A DNA stretch of 64,000 bases from Micromonospora lutea (GTDB lineage: Bacteria; Actinomycetota; Actinomycetes; Mycobacteriales; Micromonosporaceae). The notes beneath the pieces are model-generated. The model was not told the DNA's origin. It ran no database searches and saw only the letters and a list, made by a program, of their open reading frames with translations. Position 1 is the stretch's first letter. Every line of letters begins with the position of its first letter. Both the position numbers and the translations under genes were made by a program. Positions 9,123 to 17,292 of the stretch are shown piece after piece. The stretch is taken from contig NZ_BOPB01000002.1 in NCBI RefSeq assembly GCF_016863535.1, forward strand, positions 186,001-250,000, read 5' to 3'.

Positions 9123-10051
9123 GCCGGCTGCCGGTCCGGTTGCAGGTGGTCGAGGAACTCGGTGGCGAGGTTACGCAGTTCGTCGCGGACGGCGGGCACC
9201 GTGACCCGGTCGCGCAGCACCACCGGTACGCCGCGCGGGGTGTTCGTCGCGTAGAGGGTGACGTTCTCCCGGAGTGCGGTGGGGAAGACCGGCAGGCCCA
9301 GGTTGCGGACCTGGTCCATGTAGCTCTGATGGGTGGCGATGGGTCGCTGCGACAACAACTGGATCATCGTGAAGACCACACCGGCCACGCCGGGCGCGAC
9401 CTTCTGGTGCCGGCGTACGGTGGCGAACCGGCGGGCGTCGGCGTTGTACTGCTCGACCAGTTCCCGCACGTTGCCGTGCAGGTAGTCGATGCCCAGCGTG
9501 CTCAGGTAGTCGGCCCTGGCCGGAATGACCAGGTGGTCGCTGGCGATGATGGCGGACTGGGTGACCACGTTGAAGTTCGGCGGGCAGTCGATCAGCACCA
9601 TGTCGTACGGGTCGAGCCCGTCGGCGAGCAGTCCCTCGGCGAGGGAACCACGGACCCGGAACAGTTCGGCGTCGTACTCTTCGCCACCGGCGACGCTGCG
9701 GGCCAGGGCCAGGTCGATGTCCACCAGTTGCAGATGAGACGCGATCAGGTCGAGGCGTCCGGCGCCGGTGAGCCGGGCGTTCGCCGGGCCGGGCGACACC
9801 ACCAGATCACCGAGGGTGACCGATGGGCTGCCCTCGCGCAGGCCGTCGTACCAGCGTTTCACGGTCCGGTTGTCGCGCAGCCGTTCCCGCCAGTCGTCCG
9901 GGTCGTAGAAGCCGAAGGTCAGGCTCGCCTGCGGGTCGAGGTCGATGAGCAGCACCTTCATCCCCCGGTTGGCCAGTTCGGCACCGAGGTTGGCGGTCAC
10001 TGTGGTCTTGCCGACCCCACCCTTGTAGTTGATCACGGACACGATGTACAT
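9119..10051 (-). CDS. ParA/MinD-family ATPase
   Basis: A 310-residue ParA-type ATPase. The deviant Walker A 'YKGGVGKTTVTANLG' sits at residues 9-23, with 'LLIDLDPQASLTFGFY' (Walker A') and 'DMVLIDCPPNFNVVT' (Walker B) after it. It lacks the N-terminal helix-turn-helix of plasmid ParA proteins of the P1 type. The stop overlaps the start of a small Rho_N-like gene. No parB is nearby, so this is probably not the chromosome parAB locus. ParA ATPases position DNA or protein cargo on the nucleoid; the cargo here is unknown. An 11-bp inverted repeat lies about 95 bases upstream. Confidence 0.88.
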   Translation of the reverse strand: MYIVSVINYKGGVGKTTVTANLGAELANRGMKVLLIDLDPQASLTFGFYDPDDWRERLRDNRTVKRWYDGLREGSPSVTLGDLVVSPGPANARLTGAGRLDLIASHLQLVDIDLALARSVAGGEEYDAELFRVRGSLAEGLLADGLDPYDMVLIDCPPNFNVVTQSAIIASDHLVIPARADYLSTLGIDYLHGNVRELVEQYNADARRFATVRRHQKVAPGVAGVVFTMIQLLSQRPIATHQSYMDQVRNLGLPVFPTALRENVTLYATNTPRGVPVVLRDRVTVPAVRDELRNLATEFLDHLQPDRQPA

Positions 10052-10362
10052 CGACGTACCTCCCCAAGACGACTGACGGTAGCGGGCCGTCCGGCGGAAA
10101 GTCGATCATCCTGCTGCGCGTACCACCATCACCACCGCCCGTGGCCGTCGTGGTCCGTGGCGGCTGCGACCACGACGGGCAATCCGGTCGAGTCGGGCAA
10201 TTGCCGACGCCGGGTGCAGCCACGGAGAGTAACGACCAAACGTCGTTTCGTATCGGCTGATCAGGCCCTTTGCGCTGGCATAGAGATGTATCAGGATAGC
10301 GGGACGTCCGGCGTACGGGGGTAAGGGAGCCGGACATCCATAGAGGAAGGACGTGGCACATC
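10052..10362. promoter_or_regulatory. Divergent promoter region between parA-like gene and M28 peptidase
   Basis: A 311-base gap that must carry both outward promoters. It contains an 11-bp perfect inverted repeat (10145-10155 / 10168-10178, CCGTCGTGGTC arms, 12-nt spacer). A weak -35/-10-like pair for the peptidase is TTGCGC at 10270 and AGGATA at 10293, with 17-bp spacing. The promoter reading is tentative. Confidence 0.35.
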
Positions 10363-12006
10363 GTGGTGCCTTTCTCCGGTAGGAAAGTGCTCGCCGCCAT
10401 CGCAGCCGGCACGCTCTTGGGCACGACAGCGCTGGTAAGCCCGGCGTTGGCCAGCCCGAACAACAACTCGGTCAAAAAGCTGACCAAGGCGGTGACGGTC
10501 AAGGGGGTGCTCAAGCACCTCGACAAGTTCCAGGCCATCGCCGACGCCAACGCCGGCACCCGCGCCTCCGGCACCCCGGGCTACGACGCCAGCGCCGACT
10601 ACGTGGCCAAGCTGTTGAAGAAGGCCGGCTACCAGGTGACCCGGCAGCAGTTCGACTTCGCGTTCTACGAGGAGTTCGGTTCGTCGTTCGCCCAGGTGGC
10701 ACCGAACGCGACCACGTACACCGACGGCGTCGACTACGAGTTGATGGACTACTCCGGTGACGGCACCGCGGAGGGACTGGTCGTCCCGGTCGACCTCGCT
10801 CTCGAACCGCCGCGCGCCTCGTCCTCCGGCTGCGAGGCGACCGACTTCGACAACGTCGACGTCACCGGCAAGATCGCGCTGCTGCAGCGGGGCACCTGCG
10901 CGTTCGGTGACAAGGTCGTCAACGCCGAGGCCGCCGGTGCCATCGGCGCGATCATCATGAACCAGGGCAACGGTACGCCGGAGGCCAACGCGGACCGCTA
11001 CGACCTGTTCGCCGGCACCCTCGGCGCACCGGTCGGCATCCCGACCGTCTCCGTGTCGTACGGCACCGGTGAGCAGTTCGCGGCCACCGCCGGCCTGGTG
11101 GTGCGGATCGAGGCCGACACCACGTCGGAGATCCGTAGCACCGAGAACGTCTTCGCGCAGACCCGGCACGGCCGGACCGACAACGTGGTCATGGCCGGCG
11201 CGCACCTCGACTCGGACCCGGCCGGGCCGGGCTACAACGACAACGGCACCGGCAGCGCGGCGCTGCTTGAGGTGGCGCTGCAGATGGCGAAGGTGAAGCC
11301 GAAGAACGCCGTCCGCTTCGCGTGGTGGGGCGCGGAGGAGGCGGGCCTGGTCGGCTCGCAGTACTACGTGGACAGCCTGACCGAGCAGCAGATCGCGGAC
11401 ATCGCGCTCTACCTCAACTTCGACATGGTCGGTTCACCGAACTACGTGTTCGGGGTGTACGACGGCGACGACTCGGCGCAGGAGGGCTCCGGCCCGGGTC
11501 CGGAGGGCTCGGCGGAGATCGAGAAGGTGTTCGAGCGGTTCTTCGCCTCTCGCAAGCTGCCCACCGTGGCGTCCGACTTCTCCGGCCGCTCGGACTACGG
11601 GGCGTTCATCGCCGCCGGTGTGGATATTCCGGCCGGTGGCCTGTTCACCGGGGCTGAGGGCGTCAAGACGGAAGCCGAGGCCGCGCTCTTCGGTGGTTTG
11701 GCCGGGGTTGCCTACGACCCCTGCTACCACCAGGCGTGCGACAGCCGTACTCCAGTCGCCGACGGGGCCGACGCCGCGACCTACCAGGCGTTGGGCAAGA
11801 AGTACAAGCTCCAGGGCAACGTGAACGTCTACGCGCTGGACGTGAACTCCGACGCGATCGCCGCCTCGGTGATCACCTTCGCGTACGACACCTCGAAGGT
11901 GAACGGTGTGACGACGCCCGGCAAGGGCAAGGGCAAGGGCAAGCACGGCCACGGCCACAAGCACGGTCACGGCCACAAGCACGGCCACGGGCACCACTGG
12001 CGGTAA
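10363..12006 (+). CDS. Secreted M28 aminopeptidase with PA domain and His-rich tail
   Basis: A 547-residue exported zinc peptidase. The signal peptide is residues 1-31 (cut after 'SPALA'). A protease-associated domain with 'GKIALLQRGTCAFGDKVV' follows. The M28 core has the metal residues in 'AGAHLDSD' (His281), 'GYNDNGTGSAA', 'WWGAEEAGLVG' (catalytic Glu pair), 'LNFDMVGSPN' and the last His in 'CYHQACD'. This is the layout of Streptomyces aminopeptidase relatives. The protein ends in a run of GK, then GH and KHGH repeats, which is unusual. Start: GTG at 10363 with GAGGAAGG upstream; GTG 10366 is possible. It would release amino acids from peptides outside the cell. Confidence 0.9.
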   Translation: MVPFSGRKVLAAIAAGTLLGTTALVSPALASPNNNSVKKLTKAVTVKGVLKHLDKFQAIADANAGTRASGTPGYDASADYVAKLLKKAGYQVTRQQFDFAFYEEFGSSFAQVAPNATTYTDGVDYELMDYSGDGTAEGLVVPVDLALEPPRASSSGCEATDFDNVDVTGKIALLQRGTCAFGDKVVNAEAAGAIGAIIMNQGNGTPEANADRYDLFAGTLGAPVGIPTVSVSYGTGEQFAATAGLVVRIEADTTSEIRSTENVFAQTRHGRTDNVVMAGAHLDSDPAGPGYNDNGTGSAALLEVALQMAKVKPKNAVRFAWWGAEEAGLVGSQYYVDSLTEQQIADIALYLNFDMVGSPNYVFGVYDGDDSAQEGSGPGPEGSAEIEKVFERFFASRKLPTVASDFSGRSDYGAFIAAGVDIPAGGLFTGAEGVKTEAEAALFGGLAGVAYDPCYHQACDSRTPVADGADAATYQALGKKYKLQGNVNVYALDVNSDAIAASVITFAYDTSKVNGVTTPGKGKGKGKHGHGHKHGHGHKHGHGHHWR

Positions 12007-12022
12007 TCAGCCATCCGCCAGG

Positions 12023-12055
12023 CGGGCCGGACCCCTGTTTCCGGGGTCCGGCCCG
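12023..12055. terminator. Strong bidirectional terminator hairpin
   Basis: A perfect 13-bp stem (CGGGCCGGACCCC, arms 12023-12035 and 12043-12055) with loop TGTTTCC lies between the convergent M28 peptidase and the YqeB-like gene. It is placed 17 bases after one stop and 7 before the other, so it probably serves both transcripts. Confidence 0.8.
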
Positions 12056-12061
12056 TTCGGG

Positions 12062-12763
12062 TCAGTCGGGCAGTGCGGCGCGGCGGGTCAGCCGGACGTG
12101 CTGCCGCTTGCCGGCGTCACGGACCACCACCCCGTAGCGGGACAGTTCCTTCCGCAGTTCCCGGACCTCATCGTTCCGGTCACGCTCCAGCGCCTCCCGC
12201 CGGGCACGCAGCAACGCGTCCGCGCCGGCCGGCAAGCCGGGTAGGTCGGGCACCCAGAGCCGGTACGCCTCGCCGTGCGGATCCGCCTCCGCCCACGGCC
12301 AGCCGTGCTCCCGGAAGGCTTCGGCCAGCCGCTTGGCCGGCAGGTCGTTGGGTTGCCGAACCAATTCGGCGTCGTCCGCGTCGAGCAGCACCAGGTTCTT
12401 GCCGTCCAGGAACACCACCCGGGTGTCCCGCCGGCTGATCACCCGCTCGGAACTGCCCTCCCGGACCTGGACCTCGGTGCCGGACACCGTCACGGCTACC
12501 CGCTCGTTGGTGCCGATGACGGCGATCACCAGCCCGACTAGGACGCCGACGCCCACTCCGCCGGGTATCGCGTACTGGTCGGGTAGCCCGTCAACCGCAC
12601 GGAACAGGCCCTGCGCCGGTGCCCACGGCAGGCCTGCCACCCAGCCTGCCCCGGCCACCAGCAACCCACCCAGCGCGCCGCCGAGCAGCGGGATCCCGCC
12701 CCAGAGCACGACCAGTTCGGTGAGGCCACCGCTGACCACTGTCGGCTTCCCGTACGCCCTCAC
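12062..12763 (-). CDS. YqeB-like membrane protein
   Basis: A 233-residue protein with two or three N-terminal hydrophobic segments ('LVVLWGGIPLLGGALGGLLV', then 'GGVGVGVLVGLVIAVI'). A soluble half follows, with a small beta-rich part ('VSGTEVQVREGSSERVISRR', 'VVFLDGKNLVLLDAD') and a charged helical end. I recognise the overall pattern as the YqeB family of unknown function. Start: GTG at 12763 overlapping the permease stop (GTGA), with GGAGGT five bases upstream. It is the last gene of the ABC exporter operon and may help the transporter or respond to the same stress; that is inference. Confidence 0.65.
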   Translation of the reverse strand: MRAYGKPTVVSGGLTELVVLWGGIPLLGGALGGLLVAGAGWVAGLPWAPAQGLFRAVDGLPDQYAIPGGVGVGVLVGLVIAVIGTNERVAVTVSGTEVQVREGSSERVISRRDTRVVFLDGKNLVLLDADDAELVRQPNDLPAKRLAEAFREHGWPWAEADPHGEAYRLWVPDLPGLPAGADALLRARREALERDRNDEVRELRKELSRYGVVVRDAGKRQHVRLTRRAALPD

Positions 12764-13548
12764 GCCACCTCCCGCCGCATGGTGCGGATCATCCCGGCGA
12801 CCAGCGGCACGACCATCCACAGCAGCAGCGACACCGCGAGTCGTTGCCATTGTCCGGCGGTCACCTCGGCGGTGAACAGCGGCTCCATGGTTCGGCCGGT
12901 GTCCAGCCACTCGGCCGCGCGGTGCAGCGGCCGGACCAGTTCCCCGACGATCGACCAGACGATCGGCAGCACCAGGTAGGCCACGATGGCCAACGGGGTG
13001 TTCAGCAGCAGCAGTCCGAACGCCGCCCCCATCAGCACGCTCGCCACCTGGAACACCACGCTGTGCGCCACCAGGGCCCCCTCGACCTGCCAGGTGCCCG
13101 CGCCTCCCGTGGCGCCGGCGATCGCCGTGCCGGCGGCGGCGAACGCCAGGCTGGCCAGGACCGCCCCGAACGCCGCCAGCACCACCGCGACGAGCTTGGC
13201 GGCGATCACCCGCTCCCGCCGGGGTACCAGGGCGAATGTGGTCAGCGCGGTGCGTTGCGACCACTCGCTGGTGATCGACAGGATGCCCAGCACCGGCAGC
13301 AGCACCCCGACCGGCAGCAGCGCGGTGACGTAGAAGGTGGTGAAGGTCTGTTCCGGCGCTTCGGCGTACACCAGGAGGAGCGCGACGACGGCGGCGCTGA
13401 GCAGGCCGATGATGATCAGCAACCAGCGCCCGGCCCGGGTGTCGACGAGTTTGCGCAGTTCCACGACGGTCAGCCGGGCCAACGACGGCTGGGGCGCGCC
13501 CGAGCGGTGCCCCGGGGTGGTCTCTGGTGCGGTGCTGACGATGGTCAT
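12760..13548 (-). CDS. ABC-2 type transporter permease
   Basis: A 262-residue integral membrane protein with about six hydrophobic segments. It has a soluble N-terminus with 'LARLTVVELRKLVDTRAGRW', which is typical of ABC-2 permeases that start next to the first helix, and 'ITSEWSQRTALTTFALVPRR' in the first large loop. The start overlaps the ATPase stop by four bases, and the stop overlaps the next gene's GTG, so ATPase, permease and YqeB-like protein are one operon. With the divergent NarL-type two-component system, this resembles antibiotic- or envelope-stress exporters. The substrate is unknown. Confidence 0.85.
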   Translation of the reverse strand: MTIVSTAPETTPGHRSGAPQPSLARLTVVELRKLVDTRAGRWLLIIIGLLSAAVVALLLVYAEAPEQTFTTFYVTALLPVGVLLPVLGILSITSEWSQRTALTTFALVPRRERVIAAKLVAVVLAAFGAVLASLAFAAAGTAIAGATGGAGTWQVEGALVAHSVVFQVASVLMGAAFGLLLLNTPLAIVAYLVLPIVWSIVGELVRPLHRAAEWLDTGRTMEPLFTAEVTAGQWQRLAVSLLLWMVVPLVAGMIRTMRREVA

Positions 13549-14462
13549 CGGACGACCTCCCCGGCCGGCTCGGCGATGGCGGTGGCGGGCGCGGCGGCGG
13601 TCAGGGCGAGGAACAGCTGCTCCAGGCCACCTCCGCCAGCCGGACGCAGTTCGGTGAGGGCCACCCCGGCGGCCAGGGCGACCTCACCGACCGCGTCGGT
13701 GTCGGCGCTGACCAGCAGCCCTTCGGAGTTGTCGCTGACCGTCAGGCCGGCTCGGTGCAGCGCGGCCCGCAACGCGGCACCGTCGCGGGCGCGTACCACG
13801 GTGCCCGCGCCGGCCAGCAGGTCGTCCTTGTCTCCCTGGGCCACGATCCGGCCGCCCCCGATCACCACCAGCCGGTCCGCGACCGCCTCCACCTCGCGCA
13901 GCAGGTGGCTGGAGAGCAGCACGGTGCCGCCCCGGTCGGCGAAGTCTCGGAGCAGGCCGCGCATCCAGAAGATGCCCTCCGGGTCCAGCCCGTTGGCCGG
14001 CTCGTCGAGCACCAGCACCCGAGGGTCACCGAGCAGCGCGTGTGCCAGGCCGAGCCGCTGTCGCATGCCCAGCGAGTAGGCGCGCACCCGGCGTCGGGCG
14101 GCGGCCGGCCCCAGCCCGACCAGGTCGAGCACCTCGTCGACCCTGCGTCGGTTCACGCCCATCGTGGCGGCGGCCACGGTCAGCGTCTCCCGGCCGGTCC
14201 GGCCGGCATGCTGGGCGGAGGCGTCCAGGAGTACGCCGACCGTGCGGCCAGGGTTGGGCAGTTGCCGGTAGGGGCGGCCGTCGACCGTGGCGGCACCGGA
14301 GGTCGGCGGGGTGAGCCCGCAGATCATGCGCATCGTGGTGGACTTGCCAGCCCCGTTGGGGCCGAGGAAACCGGTGACCGTGCCCGGCTCGCAGTGGAAC
14401 GACACGTCCTCGACGGCGGTGTGCCGTCCGTACCGTTTGGTGAGCTGCTGTACGGCGATCAT
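13545..14462 (-). CDS. ABC transporter ATP-binding protein
   Basis: A 305-residue ABC ATPase. Walker A is '[20 protein letters not shown]', the signature is 'YSLGMRQRLGLAHALLG', and Walker B is 'VLVLDEPANGLDP', with the family His in 'LLSSHLL'. These fit exporters of the BcrA/CcmA type. The start at 14462 begins at the usual N-terminus (MIAVQQLTKRYG); an in-frame ATG at 14492 is the alternative, and neither has a clear ribosome site. It pairs with the overlapping permease. The 132 bases upstream hold a 21-bp-spaced inverted repeat shared with the divergent kinase promoter. Confidence 0.88.
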   Translation of the reverse strand: MIAVQQLTKRYGRHTAVEDVSFHCEPGTVTGFLGPNGAGKSTTMRMICGLTPPTSGAATVDGRPYRQLPNPGRTVGVLLDASAQHAGRTGRETLTVAAATMGVNRRRVDEVLDLVGLGPAAARRRVRAYSLGMRQRLGLAHALLGDPRVLVLDEPANGLDPEGIFWMRGLLRDFADRGGTVLLSSHLLREVEAVADRLVVIGGGRIVAQGDKDDLLAGAGTVVRARDGAALRAALHRAGLTVSDNSEGLLVSADTDAVGEVALAAGVALTELRPAGGGGLEQLFLALTAAAPATAIAEPAGEVVR

Positions 14463-14522
14463 AGGGGCAGCGTGTCCGAGCCGGCCGGCCATCCGCAGCG
14501 GCCGTCGGTCTGCCGCCGCTCG

Positions 14523-14554
14523 ACCAAGGTCGACGTTCAGGTCTCGACTTTGGT
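14523..14554. promoter_or_regulatory. Candidate response-regulator operator between ABC operon and kinase
   Basis: An inverted repeat ACCAAGGTCGA (14523-14533) / TCGACTTTGGT (14544-14554), with one mismatch in 11 and 21 bp between arm centres. Two helical turns is the spacing expected for a dimeric NarL/LuxR-type regulator. It lies midway between the divergent ABC operon and the two-component genes, so the encoded regulator is the obvious candidate to bind it. Confidence 0.4.
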
Positions 14555-14594
14555 AGCTGGTCGGTCACCCCGGCGGCTGCCTACCATTACGCCT

Positions 14595-15842
14595 GTGACC
14601 AGCGTCGTCGTCCTTGATCACCCGGGTCTGCTGCCCGGGGCGCTGGGCACCACCGGGCAAGATCGACGACCCCGACGCACCACCCGCGACTGGCTGGTCG
14701 ACAGCTTCTGCTTCCTGGCTTCACTCGCCTGGGTGACGCTGGTCACCTTCGACGCCGCCAGCCCGGCCCCGATCCTCGCCGAACGGCTGCCGTACGAGTG
14801 GATGATCCTCGCCGACGCACTGCTCGGCCTGGCCTGCGTGGTGGCGCTCTGGTGGCGGCGGCGCTGGCCGGTGGGGCTGGCGTTGGTGACGCTGCCGCTG
14901 ACGATGTTCTCGATGACGGCCGCCGTCCCACTGCTGATCATCTACTTCACGGTGGTGGTGCACCGCCGGACGGCGATCGCGCTGGCGATCACCGCGGGCG
15001 GGCTGGTCACCAACATGTTCTTCGCCCTGCTGCGGCCCGAGCCTGGCAACCCGTACTGGGTCTCCACCGCCTGGGGCGTGGTTTTCACCCTGCTGGTGCT
15101 GGCCTGGGGGATGTTCGTCCGGGCGCGCCGGCAGCTGGTGCTGTCGCTGCGGGAGCGGGCCGAGCGGGCCGAGGCCGAGCAGCAGCTACGGGTCGCCCAG
15201 GCCCGACAGTTGGAGCGCACCCGCATCGCCCGGGAGATGCACGACGTGCTCGCCCACCGGATCTCGCTGCTCAGCCTGCACGCCGGGGCGCTGGAGTTCC
15301 GCCCCGACGCCCCCGCGCAGGAGGTGGCTCGGGCGGCCGGGGTGATCCGGGGCAGCGCCCACGCCGCCCTCCAGGACCTGCGCAAGGTGATCGGCGTGCT
15401 CCGGGCCGAGATCTCCCTCTCCGACGAGCCGGAACGGCCCCAGCCCACCCTCGACGACCTGCCCGGGTTGATCTCCGAGTCCCGGGCCGCCGGGGTCCGT
15501 GTCGACCTGCGCGAGCAGGTCCGCGCACCGGACCTGCTGCCGGTGGCCGTCGGTCGCAGCGTCTACCGGATCGTCCAGGAGGGGCTCACCAACGCCCGCA
15601 AGCACGCTCCCGGGGCCGCCGTCACCGTGGAGATCGGCGGTGCTCCCGCTGACGGGTTGAGCGTGGAGATCCGCAACCGTTGGCCGGTGGGCGAGCCCGC
15701 CGCGTTGGCCATCCCGGGCACCGGCACCGGCCTGATCGGCATCGGGGAGCGGGTCACCCTGGCCGGTGGCCGGCTGGAGCACGGACGCGACGAGCGGGGC
15801 GACTTCCGACTCGCCGCCTGGTTGCCGTGGCCGGCGACATGA
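14595..15842 (+). CDS. NarL-type sensor histidine kinase (HisKA_3)
   Basis: A 415-residue membrane kinase. About four hydrophobic segments lie in residues 35-170, then a coiled stretch rich in Arg/Glu/Ala. The HisKA_3 dimerisation box 'RTRIAREMHDVLAHRISLL' holds the phosphoacceptor His, and the HATPase region has 'RIVQEGLTNARKHAPGAAV' (N box) and 'GTGTGLIGIGERVTLAGG' (G box). This is the DesK/LiaS class. GTG at 14595 is chosen as the first codon after the operator region. Its TGA overlaps the regulator's ATG. It likely senses an envelope or drug signal and controls the divergent ABC exporter. Confidence 0.88.
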   Translation: MTSVVVLDHPGLLPGALGTTGQDRRPRRTTRDWLVDSFCFLASLAWVTLVTFDAASPAPILAERLPYEWMILADALLGLACVVALWWRRRWPVGLALVTLPLTMFSMTAAVPLLIIYFTVVVHRRTAIALAITAGGLVTNMFFALLRPEPGNPYWVSTAWGVVFTLLVLAWGMFVRARRQLVLSLRERAERAEAEQQLRVAQARQLERTRIAREMHDVLAHRISLLSLHAGALEFRPDAPAQEVARAAGVIRGSAHAALQDLRKVIGVLRAEISLSDEPERPQPTLDDLPGLISESRAAGVRVDLREQVRAPDLLPVAVGRSVYRIVQEGLTNARKHAPGAAVTVEIGGAPADGLSVEIRNRWPVGEPAALAIPGTGTGLIGIGERVTLAGGRLEHGRDERGDFRLAAWLPWPAT

Positions 15843-16576
15843 CCGGCCCGCTGCCGGCCGCCGGCGCTGAGAGCGGTGTGGCGCCGGCCGCCGGTACAGG
15901 GTCGCCGGCGAACGAGGAGCGTCCGGTCCGGATCCTGATCGTGGACGATGACGCGCTGGTACGCGCCGGACTGTCGATGATCCTCGGCGGCACGCCTGAT
16001 CTGGACGTGGTCGGCGAGGCGGCCGACGGCATCGAGGTCGTCCGGGCCGTTGCCGCGTGCCGGCCGGATGTGGTGCTGATGGACATCCGGATGCCCCGGC
16101 TGGATGGGCTGGCCGCGACCGAGGCACTGCGTGCGCTGCCCCAGCCGCCGGAGGTGCTCGTGCTGACCACCTTCGACGCCGACGAGCACGTCCTGCGGGC
16201 GCTGCGGGCCGGTGCCAGCGGGTTCCTGCTGAAGGACACCCCGCCGGGGGAGATCGTCCGGGCGGTGCGCCGGGTGGCGGCCGGCGAGGCGACCCTGTCG
16301 CCGACGGTGACCCGGACGCTGATCGAGCACGTCACGGCGGGACCGGTGGCTGATCCGCGTCGGGACCGGGCCGCGCGGCTGATCGAGGGCCTGACTGAGC
16401 GGGAACGGGCCGTCGCCCTGGCTCTGGGCATGGGGCGCACCAACGCCGAGATCGCCGCCGAGTTGTACATGAGCGTGGCCACCGTCAAGGCGTACGTCTC
16501 CCGACTGCTGACCCGTCTCGGGCTCAACAACCGGGTGCAGGTGGCGCTGCTCGTACACGACGCCGGGCTGGTTTGA
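15839..16576 (+). CDS. NarL/LuxR-family response regulator
   Basis: A 245-residue regulator. An unusual Ala/Gly/Pro-rich lead of about 28 residues precedes the receiver domain ('RILIVDDDALVRAGL', phosphoacceptor Asp in 'VVLMDIRMPRLDG', Lys in 'FLLKDTPPGE'). The C-terminal LuxR helix-turn-helix is 'LTERERAVALALGMGRTNAE' through 'ATVKAYVSRLLTRLG'. The ATG at 15839 overlaps the kinase stop (ATGA), so kinase and regulator are co-translated. A later internal start would remove the low-complexity lead, but I see no better one. The likely target is the inverted repeat at 14523-14554. Confidence 0.88.
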   Translation: MTGPLPAAGAESGVAPAAGTGSPANEERPVRILIVDDDALVRAGLSMILGGTPDLDVVGEAADGIEVVRAVAACRPDVVLMDIRMPRLDGLAATEALRALPQPPEVLVLTTFDADEHVLRALRAGASGFLLKDTPPGEIVRAVRRVAAGEATLSPTVTRTLIEHVTAGPVADPRRDRAARLIEGLTERERAVALALGMGRTNAEIAAELYMSVATVKAYVSRLLTRLGLNNRVQVALLVHDAGLV

Positions 16577-16670
16577 AATCGGTTTTGAACCATCCCGCTC
16601 CGGTGGCCGTACCACTGCTTGAGGTGCGGTGCTCAAGCGCACCGCTACCGGAGCTGCGGGAGGTCTGGCC

Positions 16671-17204
16671 GTGCGAGTTGATGAGCAGTCGACGGATCCC
16701 ATCGATCAGATTCTGGGCGAGTTGCCGGTCCCGACGCCGTTGACCCCTGAGGACGTCCGGTTGGCCGTCCGGGCGGTGGTCGTGCACGCGGCCGAGGAGT
16801 GGCCGTCCGGGGCGCTGTGCCGCAACGACGGTGCCCGGTTCCCCTGCCGGCTGCATCGTTGGGGTCGGCGGGTGCTGCTGGACCACGGGCTCAACGAGCG
16901 ACAGCTCGACGCCCTGATCCGGCACGGCAATCCGTTCGTGCACGTGCCGTTCCCGTTCCTGATCAACGGGCCGTCGACGGGACGTACTCCTGCCGCGCGG
17001 CCGGCGGGCGCCGACCGTGCCGCCGGGTACCCCCCTCGGGCCGCCGGTCATCCGACCCGACCCGATCGCGTCGCCGGATACCCGGCGCGGGGCCCGGTGC
17101 CCCGAGTGGCCGCCCCCGCCGCGCGTACCGGCGTTCGGGCGCCCGGTTCCAGCCGGCCGGTGGCACCCCCCGCCACCGCGCCGCGCTGGCCGCGGGCGAG
17201 CTGA
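16671..17204 (+). CDS. Unknown protein of the 'CRND/CRLHRWG' small family, with Pro/Arg-rich tail
   Basis: A 177-residue protein of unknown function. Residues ~25-85 form a conserved core, 'VRLAVRAVVVHA', then 'CRNDGARFPCRLHRWGRRVL', then 'LNERQLDALI'. It shares this core with the protein at 25005-25322. Two Cys and one His in fixed spacing suggest a metal or structural site. The last 75 residues are low complexity, rich in Pro, Arg, Ala and Gly. Start: GTG at 16671, six bases after a strong GGGAGGT; an upstream GTG at 16629 lacks one. It stands alone between a response regulator and a convergent carboxypeptidase. Confidence 0.7.
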   Translation: MRVDEQSTDPIDQILGELPVPTPLTPEDVRLAVRAVVVHAAEEWPSGALCRNDGARFPCRLHRWGRRVLLDHGLNERQLDALIRHGNPFVHVPFPFLINGPSTGRTPAARPAGADRAAGYPPRAAGHPTRPDRVAGYPARGPVPRVAAPAARTGVRAPGSSRPVAPPATAPRWPRAS

Positions 17205-17223
17205 GCGGGCTCGCCCGACGGTA

Positions 17224-17278
17224 CGACGCCGGCCCGGAATGCGCGGTCCTTCCCCCGCCCACGCCCGGGCCGGCGTCG
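17224..17278. terminator. Inverted repeat between convergent genes, probable terminator
   Basis: Arms CGACGCCGGCCCG (17224-17236) and its exact complement (17266-17278), 13 bp, with a 29-nt loop. It sits between the stop codons of the 16671 gene and the M15 carboxypeptidase. Confidence 0.55.
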
Positions 17279-17292
17279 CGATGCGTCGTGCC

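Noticed and set aside
8892..10051. Chromosomal parAB locus
   Set aside because: No parB, no gidB or dnaA nearby, and no parS-type sites were seen; ParA alone is not enough.
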